The translations under genes and the position numbers were made by a program. Under the pieces are notes generated by a model that did no database searches, was not told the DNA's origin, and saw nothing but the letters and a program-made list of their open reading frames with translations. Source: Desulfobulbaceae bacterium UBA2213 (GTDB lineage Bacteria; Desulfobacterota; Desulfobulbia; Desulfobulbales; Desulfocapsaceae). Taken from it: a stretch of 20,386 nt of DNA. Location of the stretch: NCBI GenBank assembly GCA_002327225.1, contig DCUN01000098.1, positions 67,114-87,499 of the forward strand, in the 5' to 3' direction. Below, piece by piece: positions 6,977 to 14,570 of the stretch. The number at the start of each line of letters is the position of its first letter. Positions within the stretch are counted from its first letter, which is position 1.

Positions 6977-8089
6977 TCATGGCTTGCCAGCACTCCCTGC
7001 ACCCGCTGTGTCAGGTGAATTCACAAAAAGGACATAGAGATTCTCCTCTTTGAAAAAGACCTGTTGCAGATCATAGTGTCGATTCGGCACTAATTCAAGA
7101 ACCGCCCTTATCCTGGAAGGATTCACACCCTTTTCCAGACGAATCTGTTTAACAAATTTACCCTTTGCCGAAATGAGTTCCGGCACCTCATCCCCGAGCC
7201 CTGAATCCAGAAAATCACAGACGATAGAAGGAGTCCCCTCTTCATTGCCAAAAACAACAGGTGGATGGAAATTACTCAATTGAAAGGACACTTTATCGCC
7301 TTTATCAGGGCTTTGTTCAAAAGAAACAGCATGGATCAAAAGTTGAGATGACGAAACTGGCTTCTTGACAGCAACAACTGGAGACGTACTTGGAGAAACA
7401 GCAGGCGGAGGAGTAATCCTTTTTTCTTCCACCTGCTGCACGGAGATAGCTTTCTTCTTCATCACCTCAGGAGAAGGCGGAACTTTTGCAGGAACAACAT
7501 TGGCTTTTTTTGTCTCTCCCTCTGCCTGTTTCTGTTTGCGTTCTTGTTGAGCCTTGTTCTTCCGGGTATGAAAAATTGTAATTTTTAAGGCATTATCTTT
7601 TATGTTAAAATCCTGGGCAAAATCGTAATCACTACCAGGTGCCAGATCAAGAACCACCCTGGTTTTGAGCTGAGGCGCTGCATGCATGCCGGTCCTGATT
7701 GCCGAGACCAGATTCCCCCTGCTTTTCATCACCGCCTTGATAGAAGTGGAGTGGCGGGTATCATAAAAATCAAACACGACCTTGGGCGCCTCTCCTTTCA
7801 TAGCGAATATCTTGGGGATATGTGGTCCATTCAGTTTAAAGGTGACTGTTTCCCGGCTGCTGCTTTCCCGATCAAAGCTGATCTGTTCAAGCAGGGCGCC
7901 AGTCTCTTCGGCACAAAGCAGAGGAACCGGCAACAACATAAACAGGGCAAGGGTCAATACTAGAAGATGGACAGCTTGACGCGTGTCACACCCGAGTGAA
8001 AGACCACCTGGTTCAGGACGGGAAGCCCTCAATGTATTCCAGAGAGTCGCCATCACCAGCGATTTTGTGACAAGACCTTTATTTTTCAT
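6977..8089 (-). CDS. Secreted or membrane-anchored protein with two AMIN domains
   Basis: The 370-residue product has one hydrophobic segment (about residues 39-59, HLLVLTLALFMLLPVPLL), then two related beta-rich domains (about 66-174 and 250-357) separated by a Lys/Pro/Val-rich linker. Each domain has the AMIN pattern: a strand ending in sFdr/sFeQ, a strand with VTFKLNG or VSFQLSN, a VVFDFYD or IVCDFLD strand, an IRTG or IRLEKG turn, and RVVLDL or RAVLEL. AMIN domains target amidases and secretins to the cell wall or septum; there is no catalytic domain here. ATG at 8089 was chosen for its Shine-Dalgarno (AAAGG, 8098-8102, 8 nt away). The frame extends to an ATG at 8116 and a TTG at 8131. 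About 38 residues before the hydrophobic core is long for a signal peptide. Confidence 0.8.
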   Translation of the reverse strand: MKNKGLVTKSLVMATLWNTLRASRPEPGGLSLGCDTRQAVHLLVLTLALFMLLPVPLLCAEETGALLEQISFDRESSSRETVTFKLNGPHIPKIFAMKGEAPKVVFDFYDTRHSTSIKAVMKSRGNLVSAIRTGMHAAPQLKTRVVLDLAPGSDYDFAQDFNIKDNALKITIFHTRKNKAQQERKQKQAEGETKKANVVPAKVPPSPEVMKKKAISVQQVEEKRITPPPAVSPSTSPVVAVKKPVSSSQLLIHAVSFEQSPDKGDKVSFQLSNFHPPVVFGNEEGTPSIVCDFLDSGLGDEVPELISAKGKFVKQIRLEKGVNPSRIRAVLELVPNRHYDLQQVFFKEENLYVLFVNSPDTAGAGSAGKP

Positions 8090-8291
8090 ACAAACAACCT
8101 TTGTGGTAGGTAACATGCTATTTTCATTCAAACAAATACATCTTTAGCCTGAATACATCATCCGCCCTTGTAAAGTCAATCTATTTCCAGTAAATCTGCA
8201 GATGAATTAGAGGCACCGCCAGTTAGAAGCATACACCGGAGACAGACAACTTACCAGCTCTCTCCATAAACCACTCTTCCAGATATCCCCC
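8090..8291. other. Divergent intergenic region
   Basis: These 202 bp separate the AMIN gene (leftwards) from the radical SAM gene (rightwards), so promoters for both should lie here. I see the AMIN Shine-Dalgarno but no convincing -35/-10 pair, strong hairpin or operator. No clear Shine-Dalgarno precedes the ATG at 8292. Confidence 0.6.
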
Positions 8292-10871
8292 ATGCAAGCC
8301 AAAACAGAAAGAAGCAAACTTCTCCCTTTTGTCACCAAGCCAGGACGTTACCTGGGCCATGAATACAATGCCATCGTTAAGGACTGGGACCAGACCCTGG
8401 TCCGTTGCGCCCTCATATTCCCCGATCTCTATGAAATCGGCATGTCCCATCAAGGCCTGCAGATCCTCTACCACATCCTCAACGGCCAGGACAAGGTGCT
8501 GGCGGAACGGAGCTACTGCCCGGATCGTGACATGGAGAAATTGCTCTTAGAGAGAAATTCCCCCCTCACCTCGCTGGAATCAGACCACGCCCTTGCCGAC
8601 TTTGACATCCTCGGAATCACTCTGCCCTATGAGCTGTGCTACTCCAATATTGTCACCATCCTCAGCCTTGCCGGCATCCCTTTGTGGGCCAAAGATCGGG
8701 ATGAGTCCTTCCCGCTGATCCTGGGCGGCGGTTCCTGCTCCATGAATCCGGAACCGGTTGCCGATTTCTTTGATGCCATCCTGCTCGGCGACGGCGAAGA
8801 GGCACTGCTGGAAATCACCACTCTGGTAGGCCGGATCAAAGGGGACAATGTATCAAAGGCGGAGCTGCTCTCACAGTTGGCCGCTATCAAGGGTCTCTAT
8901 ATTCCCTCTTTTTATCAGCCTCACTACTCAGATCAGGGAACTCTCAGTGAGATCCGGGCCCTCAAAGACGACGCTTCCCACGTCCGGCGCAGGATTGTAG
9001 CCGACCTCTCCCGGATCGACCATCTAAAACAACCACTGGTGCCAAACGGCAAGATCGTCCATGACCGTCTGGGGGTGGAGATCGCCCGCGGCTGCACCAG
9101 GGGCTGCCGCTTCTGTCAGGCAGGAATCATTTACCGCCCGGTCAGGGAGCGCAGCCCGGAACAGATCATGAACATTGCCAGCAGCGGACTTGCCGACAGC
9201 GGATTTGACGAACTGGCGCTGCTGTCGCTGTCCACGGGTGATTATTCCTGTATTGAACCGCTCCTCAAGCAGCTGATGGACACCTTTGCCAGTGACTATA
9301 TTTCAGTCTCCATGCCCTCCATGCGCGTGGGAACCCTGACCCAGTCGGTCATGGATCAGATAAAACGGGTACGCAAAACCGGATTTACCCTGGCGCCCGA
9401 GGCCGGCAGCGAGCGTCTGCGCCGGGTGATCAACAAGGGCATTACCGAGGAAGACCTGCTGACCACCTGCAGGGACGCCTTCGCCCTGGGCTGGAAGGTC
9501 ATGAAGTTCTACTTCATGATCGGCCTGCCGACCGAGACCGAGGAGGATATCGACGCCATTGCAGCACTGGCAATGAAGGCAAAAAAAGAGGGCGACAGAT
9601 ACGGACGCGGGCGCCGCCAGATCAATGTCGGCGTCGGCACCTTTGTGCCCAAGCCCCACACCCCTTTCCAGTGGGAGAGGCAGATCAGCATCGAGGAGAG
9701 CCGGGAGAGGATCAGGCGCATCAAAGGGGCCATGCCCCGCAGCGGCATCAACCTGAAATACCATGACCCGGAACAGAGCTTTCTGGAAGGCGTTTTTTCC
9801 AGGGGCGACCGCAGACTGGCCAAACTCCTAGAGAGTGCCTGGAAGGGCGGGGCGAGACTCGACGGCTGGTCTGAACACTTTGACCTGGACATCTGGCGGG
9901 CAGCGGGAGTTGAGTGCGGTCTATCCCTCGACACCTTCCTGCGTCAGCGCGAGCCGGATGAGATCCTGCCCTGGCAGCATCTGCACAGCGGCATCGAAAC
10001 AGCCTTCCTGCAGGAGGAACTGGCAAAGGCCCATGAGGAGGCCTATACCCCGGACTGCCGCTATCATGGCTGCCAGCAGTGTGGCCTCTGTGATTTCAAG
10101 GAGATCAAACCCATTGTCCAGGGCAAAAAGGCGGAAGAGTGTGGCGAGAAAAAAGCTGACCAGCCGACCACAAGTCCCGCAAATCAAACGGTGAATGAGA
10201 GCTCGACCGCAGGCGAAGAGGGCCATTTCAAGTACAATGTCATCTACTCACGCACAGGCGATATCTGCTTTCTCGGCCATCTGGAGCTGCTGCAGCTGGT
10301 GTTCCGGGCCCTGCGCCGGGCCGGCATCACCACCCATTTTTCTCAAGGGTTCAATCCCTCACCCAAGATCTCCTTCGGCCTGGCCCTGCCGGTCGGCACC
10401 GAGAGTCTGGCCGAATACTTTATCATGGATCTTCCTGCCCCGCTCAAATCAGCCGAGGACAGCGCTGTGCTGCTTAACAGCCAACTGCCGCCGGGACTGA
10501 CGGTGCAATCCGTGGCGCTGCACTCGGGCAAGGTCCCCCAGAACCTGCAAAGCAGTTATACTGTCACCTGCCCCCGCCCCTTATCTGTTGAGGAGATCTC
10601 CCGCATCGATGAGTTCCTGGGCCGGGAGGAGTTTCCCCTCTGCCGTATTCGCAAAGGAAAAAAATCAGTCTTTGACATCCGCCCCCTGGTGGCAACCATC
10701 GTTTTGGAAACGGCAACAAGCCTCAGCTTGGAGCTTCTCTACACCAGCAGCCTGCCGGGCGTCAAACCCATTGAGATCCTGACCCATGTTCTGAAAATGG
10801 ATATTGAGACGGCCGCAACCAGCAAGGTGCTCAAAACGGCCTGGCATAGCCTTGAGGAAGATACAAAATAG
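8292..10871 (+). CDS. B12-binding-type radical SAM protein (TIGR03960) fused to DUF2344 (TIGR03936)
   Basis: The 859-residue product joins two families. Residues about 15-200 form a B12-binding-like domain (RCALIFPDLYEIGMSHQGLQILYHI), followed by a radical SAM domain. The [4Fe-4S] motif is RGCTRGCRFCQAG with C268, C272 and C275, and later segments such as LAPEAGSERLRR and FYFMIGLPTETEEDI are typical. A Cys-rich patch (CRYHGCQQCGLCDF) ends this part. After a low-complexity linker the C-terminal 220 residues (YNVIYSRTGDICFLGHLELLQLV, FSQGFNPSPKISFG) match DUF2344. The two are separate genes in some bacteria and fused in others. The substrate is unknown; association with translation or RNase G genes elsewhere suggests RNA modification, as inference only. 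The gene looks more GC-rich than its left neighbours. Confidence 0.92.
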   Translation: MQAKTERSKLLPFVTKPGRYLGHEYNAIVKDWDQTLVRCALIFPDLYEIGMSHQGLQILYHILNGQDKVLAERSYCPDRDMEKLLLERNSPLTSLESDHALADFDILGITLPYELCYSNIVTILSLAGIPLWAKDRDESFPLILGGGSCSMNPEPVADFFDAILLGDGEEALLEITTLVGRIKGDNVSKAELLSQLAAIKGLYIPSFYQPHYSDQGTLSEIRALKDDASHVRRRIVADLSRIDHLKQPLVPNGKIVHDRLGVEIARGCTRGCRFCQAGIIYRPVRERSPEQIMNIASSGLADSGFDELALLSLSTGDYSCIEPLLKQLMDTFASDYISVSMPSMRVGTLTQSVMDQIKRVRKTGFTLAPEAGSERLRRVINKGITEEDLLTTCRDAFALGWKVMKFYFMIGLPTETEEDIDAIAALAMKAKKEGDRYGRGRRQINVGVGTFVPKPHTPFQWERQISIEESRERIRRIKGAMPRSGINLKYHDPEQSFLEGVFSRGDRRLAKLLESAWKGGARLDGWSEHFDLDIWRAAGVECGLSLDTFLRQREPDEILPWQHLHSGIETAFLQEELAKAHEEAYTPDCRYHGCQQCGLCDFKEIKPIVQGKKAEECGEKKADQPTTSPANQTVNESSTAGEEGHFKYNVIYSRTGDICFLGHLELLQLVFRALRRAGITTHFSQGFNPSPKISFGLALPVGTESLAEYFIMDLPAPLKSAEDSAVLLNSQLPPGLTVQSVALHSGKVPQNLQSSYTVTCPRPLSVEEISRIDEFLGREEFPLCRIRKGKKSVFDIRPLVATIVLETATSLSLELLYTSSLPGVKPIEILTHVLKMDIETAATSKVLKTAWHSLEEDTK

Positions 10872-10895
10872 CGCCTGCAGCGTAAGGAGAAAATC

Positions 10896-11852
10896 ATGAG
10901 AAACTTCATTCTGGGTCTCATCATCAGTTTATTAATGGGGCCAGTAAAGGATATGCATGGCGCCGCCCTTCCCTTAGCGAACCAGATCCAGCAGAGCCGG
11001 TTCATTGCCTACACCGCCCGCAGTTTTTCCATTGATGGCGGTAAGGTAAGAGCTGCCACCGAGGAGGGAATCAGGGAGGATCTCGCCCTCCTGCGGCCAT
11101 TCTTTAACGGTTTAATCACCTACTCCGCAACCAGCGGGATGGAGGTCGTTCCTCAGATTGCCCATGAACTTGGTTTTCGGGCTGTCATCCTCGGCATCTG
11201 GGACCCCTTATCTGAGACAGAGCTTACCAACGTCATTCATGCCGCCAAGAAATACCCCACCCTGATTGGAGCGATTATTGTCGGCAACGAAGGTCTGCTC
11301 ACCAAACGATACCTGCCGCAAGATGTAGAGAAGACCAGGCAACGGATCAAGAAAGAGCTCCCAGACATGGCTGTCACCACCTCCGAGCCTTTTTCCCTCT
11401 ACTTTGAAGAAGAATACAGCCGATTTTTCAACAACCACGACCTGCTGATGCCCAATGTCCATCCGGTCTTTGAAAAATGGTTCAGCCCCAATGCTCCAGC
11501 TCAGGGAGTGGACATGGTCATAGAGGTGGCTGAGAAGTTCTCAACCACCTTCATGAAACCACTGCTGATCAAAGAGACAGGCCTGCCAGGCTATCCCAGG
11601 CACGTCGGCCCCAACAACAAGGGCTTTTCCCAGGAACGACAGGCGCTGTTCTGGTCAGATCTCCTCAAGCGCTTCCCCTTCACTCCGAGCTGTTCTCTTG
11701 CCTGTTTCGAGGCCTTTGACGCCCCCTGGAAACCGGAAGAAATGGCCGCGACCTTGCCAGGCGATCACAGCAGTGAGGCCTTCTGGGGATTTTTCGACAA
11801 GGACGGCAAAAAAAAGCTTGTGTTTGATGCCCTGCCCCGACTTCAAGAGTGA
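10896..11852 (+). CDS. Secreted glycoside hydrolase family 17-like beta-glucanase or transglucosidase
   Basis: The 318-residue product starts with a signal peptide (hydrophobic residues 4-15, possible cleavage near HGA-ALP at 21-25). The rest fits a single (beta/alpha)8 barrel like the GH17/Scw11-type exo-1,3-glucanases: LITYSATSGMEVVPQIAHELGF, then GAIIVGNEGLL with E132 as the likely general acid, LLMPNVHPVFE, and LLIKETGLPG with E227 as the likely nucleophile. The C-terminal CFEAFDAPWK and GFFDKDGKKK segments are also usual. It would act in the periplasm or outside on beta-glucan; hydrolysis versus glucosyl transfer cannot be told from sequence. ATG at 10896 has a strong AAGGAGA (10884-10890) 5 nt upstream. 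It lies 24 bp after the radical SAM gene, so they probably share a transcript. Confidence 0.85.
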   Translation: MRNFILGLIISLLMGPVKDMHGAALPLANQIQQSRFIAYTARSFSIDGGKVRAATEEGIREDLALLRPFFNGLITYSATSGMEVVPQIAHELGFRAVILGIWDPLSETELTNVIHAAKKYPTLIGAIIVGNEGLLTKRYLPQDVEKTRQRIKKELPDMAVTTSEPFSLYFEEEYSRFFNNHDLLMPNVHPVFEKWFSPNAPAQGVDMVIEVAEKFSTTFMKPLLIKETGLPGYPRHVGPNNKGFSQERQALFWSDLLKRFPFTPSCSLACFEAFDAPWKPEEMAATLPGDHSSEAFWGFFDKDGKKKLVFDALPRLQE

Positions 11853-11866
11853 AGAAACACTGTTGC

Positions 11867-11889
11867 AACTGCCTTTTCAGTTTCCTTTT
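11867..11889 (+). terminator. Possible terminator after the GH17-like gene
   Basis: AACTG (11867-11871) pairs with CAGTT (11878-11882) around CCTTTT and is followed by TTTCCTTTTTT. The short stem and T-rich tail suit a weak intrinsic terminator for the rightward operon. It overlaps the last codons of bioC, which converges from the other side. Confidence 0.4.
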
Positions 11890-12647
11890 TTGCGGGCAAT
11901 ACAACAGGTGCTGGCATAGGTTACAGGAACGCCGGCGGGAGTGCCAAAGCGGCTCCGATACTCCTGCTCAAAACCTCTGAGCGCAGACCTCGTCCAGCGA
12001 TGTTCACGCACCCCGCCCACACCGGTATCCCGCAGATGATGAAGGACATCCCGGGCAGTGGGCAGAAATAACTTGGCCTGATCTGTTGCCATCTGTTCGA
12101 CTACAAAATCGTTCTCCAGCAGGCCGGCAATTGCTTCAGGACTCCGGTAGTCAAGACCGATCCCGGTCAATTCAGTGAATTCCCTTAACGTACCGGGACC
12201 AAAGATGGAAAAGACGAGGAAACCATTTTCGCGCAGCACCTGAGCCAGACGATGAAAAAATCCGGGCAGATCCGCCAACCACTGAAAGGTGGCGCTTGAC
12301 AGGACCAGACTGAGGTTGTCTGGCAACGGCAGCGTTTCGATATCTCCAAAAAGCGGTCGAATATGCGGCGTTCTCTCCTCTGGGAGCCTGGCCATGACAG
12401 ATGCGGCAAAGTCAGGAACCAGATCATTGAGGAACAGGGTTTCAACCCGGTGTTGCTGACAGAGCATCCGGGTCAACAACCCTGTACAGCAGCCGATCTC
12501 GAGCACCCGCTCATAGCTGATGGCTGGAAACTGGCCGGCAAGTGTCAACAGGCGACTGCCCACCTGCCTTTGCACCGTTGCCTGGTCATCATAGCTTGTT
12601 TTAGCCTGCCGAAAGCAGTGGGCGATTTTCTCTTTGTTCAGAAACAT
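11877..12647 (-). CDS. bioC: Malonyl-ACP O-methyltransferase
   Basis: BioC uses S-adenosylmethionine to methylate the free carboxyl of malonyl-ACP, disguising it so that fatty-acid synthesis can extend it to pimeloyl-ACP methyl ester. The 256-residue product has the family N-terminus (IAHCFRQAKTSYDDQATVQ), SAM motif I as VLEIGCCTGLLT (residues 48-59), the acidic LFLNDL strand, the motif II region LSSATFQWL, and FSIFGPGTLREF. The second Cys of EIGCCTG stands where the family usually has Gly. Length is normal. ATG at 12647 has no clear Shine-Dalgarno, and 43 bp separate it from the upstream bioG. It is the last gene of the biotin operon. Confidence 0.92.
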   Translation of the reverse strand: MFLNKEKIAHCFRQAKTSYDDQATVQRQVGSRLLTLAGQFPAISYERVLEIGCCTGLLTRMLCQQHRVETLFLNDLVPDFAASVMARLPEERTPHIRPLFGDIETLPLPDNLSLVLSSATFQWLADLPGFFHRLAQVLRENGFLVFSIFGPGTLREFTELTGIGLDYRSPEAIAGLLENDFVVEQMATDQAKLFLPTARDVLHHLRDTGVGGVREHRWTRSALRGFEQEYRSRFGTPAGVPVTYASTCCIARKKGN

Positions 12648-12690
12648 GATCTGGGAGCAGTCCTGGGGTTGTATCTGTTCTTCATCTTGA

Positions 12691-13359
12691 TCATTCTATC
12701 ACGCCCATCAATTCATCCCAACTGTTCCAGCCATAAAAGAGAAAGTGAGACCCCTCAACACGACGGATAGCTCTCCCCTGCCAGAAGGCGAGCTGGTTGG
12801 CAGTGGGCACCACCAGGTCCTGACCTGCGATCACGATGTGTGTATAGATCGCATCCTCCGCCGCCTGACAGCTCACCTGCCCTTGCAGGGCCGCCAGCTC
12901 CAGACGCTGATCTGCAACGGACCGCTGCGGCTGATTGCCGAGAAAGGTGTCGAAGACCTTGCGATCCCGGCACATGCGGCGGTAAAACTTCAGACGGGCT
13001 GTTGCATTGAACTGTTCCAGGGTGGCGTCATAGAGCTGTTCTGGAATCCCAAACTGATCATGAATTGGACACAGGGTGCCATTGATGGCAATCGCCCCCT
13101 GCAGGCAATACGACCAGGACTGGAAGATCTGCTGACCAACCCACACCCCCATCGACCAAGAGACAAGAAAAGCGCTTTGATAGCTGTCAAAGAGGGTTAC
13201 CAGATTACAGTCGAGTTCCAGATCGCGGTAATCAAAGAGCATGAGGACATCATACTCCCTGGCGCCCAGAGGCAGAAACGGGTTTGCATCCATACCCCAG
13301 CCGTTACAGAAGATGATCAAGCGCTCTTTCTGGCGCCGGTGCAGCCATTCGCTTTTCAT
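12691..13359 (-). CDS. bioG: Pimeloyl-ACP methyl ester esterase, BioG type
   Basis: BioG hydrolyses pimeloyl-ACP methyl ester, freeing pimeloyl-ACP for BioF and ending the BioC disguise. It replaces BioH in many bacteria. The 222-residue product fits the DUF452/BioG family: FCNGWGMDANPF near the N-terminus, the nucleophile elbow SWSMG (S69), a likely acid D181 in IAGQDLVVP, and H205 in EGSHFLFYGW. ATG at 13359 has an excellent Shine-Dalgarno, GAGGAGG (13366-13372 on the complement), 6 nt upstream, in the 11-bp gap after bioF. The position between bioF and bioC is a common BioG arrangement. Confidence 0.93.
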   Translation of the reverse strand: MKSEWLHRRQKERLIIFCNGWGMDANPFLPLGAREYDVLMLFDYRDLELDCNLVTLFDSYQSAFLVSWSMGVWVGQQIFQSWSYCLQGAIAINGTLCPIHDQFGIPEQLYDATLEQFNATARLKFYRRMCRDRKVFDTFLGNQPQRSVADQRLELAALQGQVSCQAAEDAIYTHIVIAGQDLVVPTANQLAFWQGRAIRRVEGSHFLFYGWNSWDELMGVIE

Positions 13360-13370
13360 CTCCCGCCTCC

Positions 13371-14570
13371 TCAGCCTTGCTGGCTGGCGGCCAGCTCTCG
13401 GGCCAGAATCTCCGGCAGCCCCTGCAGATCCTGCCAGCTCATATCCGCAGTCAGGGACAGACGGAAACGGGCCGTCCCTTCCGGGACTGCCGGGGGACGC
13501 ACCGGAAATATAAGGAAGCCCTGCCCCTGCAACGTTTCGGCAATTCGCACCGTTTCCTGATCGTCGCCAATAATAAGCGGGATGATATTGGTATTGCCAG
13601 CGGCGGGCAAATTGAATCGGCGCAAGGAGTGACGCAGTTGCTGCGCCAATATGGCCAGATGGCGCCGCTGTTCCGCCATAGCCTGCTGCTGCTGAAAGAC
13701 TAGGCGATTCCAGTTGAGCACCACCGGCGGTGCGGCCGTGGTAAAGATCAGCGAGCGGCTATGGTTGACCAGATAGTCGTGGATATCCTGACCGCAGATA
13801 ACAAAGGCGCCGAGAGAGGCCAGGGCCTTACCAAAGGTGCCCACCAGCAGGTCAATATCAGCGACAACCCCCTGCTCTTCCGCCTTGCCCAGCCCGCGCT
13901 CCCCATAGAGACCGACAGCATGGGCCTCATCGAGATAGAGCAGGGCATCAAACTCTTTTTTCAACTGCACCAGACGGCCAAGATCCGCCACATCGCCATC
14001 CATGCTGAAGACCGACTCGCTAACAATGACCACCCGCTCATAGCGGTGACGGTTGTCAGCCAGCAGACGCTCCAGCTGATCATAATCACAGTGCTGGAAA
14101 CGTTTATGTTCGGCCCGGCAGAGCCGCAACCCGTCATGGATGGAGGCATGATTCAATTTATCAGAGAGAATCAGGTCATTTTTATCAAGCAGGGCGGGCA
14201 GGATGCCGATATTGGCATGATAGCCGGAATTAAAGAGCAGGGCGACCGAGCGGCCTGAGCTGCTGTAGGCCAGGGCAAGCTCCTCCTCAAGACGATGGGC
14301 CAGATCCGTATCGCCTGCAAGCAGTCGGGAAGAGGCCGCACCAAGACCATAGTCATCAAGCAGGCTCGCAGAAGAACCCATCCCCTCATAAAAGCGGCTG
14401 AGAAGAAGGGCATCGCCTGCAATCCCCAGATAATCATTCGAGGTCAGATTCAGCATTTCTCTTCCCTGATACTGAATACGGCATCCCCTGCGACCGGCCA
14501 AGGGCCTGAGTTGACGCAGTCGCCCGCATTGCTCAAGCCTGCTCAGCTCTTCTTTAAAATCAGCAGTCAC
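13371..14570 (-). CDS. bioF: 8-amino-7-oxononanoate synthase
   Basis: BioF is a PLP enzyme that condenses pimeloyl-ACP (or -CoA) with alanine to form 8-amino-7-oxononanoate. The 399-residue product has LNLTSNDYLGIA, GLGAASSRLLAGD, FNSGYHANIG, the LDEAHAVGLYGERGLG block (D214 and H217 contact PLP), and VGTFGKALAS with K248 as the PLP lysine. The start is GTG at 14570, which overlaps the bioA stop as GTGA; GAGGGG (14576-14581 on the complement) lies 5 nt upstream and supports it. The 4-bp overlap implies translational coupling to bioA. Confidence 0.97.
   Translation of the reverse strand: MTADFKEELSRLEQCGRLRQLRPLAGRRGCRIQYQGREMLNLTSNDYLGIAGDALLLSRFYEGMGSSASLLDDYGLGAASSRLLAGDTDLAHRLEEELALAYSSSGRSVALLFNSGYHANIGILPALLDKNDLILSDKLNHASIHDGLRLCRAEHKRFQHCDYDQLERLLADNRHRYERVVIVSESVFSMDGDVADLGRLVQLKKEFDALLYLDEAHAVGLYGERGLGKAEEQGVVADIDLLVGTFGKALASLGAFVICGQDIHDYLVNHSRSLIFTTAAPPVVLNWNRLVFQQQQAMAEQRRHLAILAQQLRHSLRRFNLPAAGNTNIIPLIIGDDQETVRIAETLQGQGFLIFPVRPPAVPEGTARFRLSLTADMSWQDLQGLPEILARELAASQQG

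Noticed and set aside
12745..13560. A 271-codon open frame on the plus strand opposite bioG and the end of bioF.
   Set aside because: Antisense to two convincing biotin genes, no family-like motif and no ribosome site; a shadow frame.
13761..14258. A 165-codon open frame on the plus strand opposite bioF.
   Set aside because: Fully inside bioF, which has all catalytic residues; a shadow frame.
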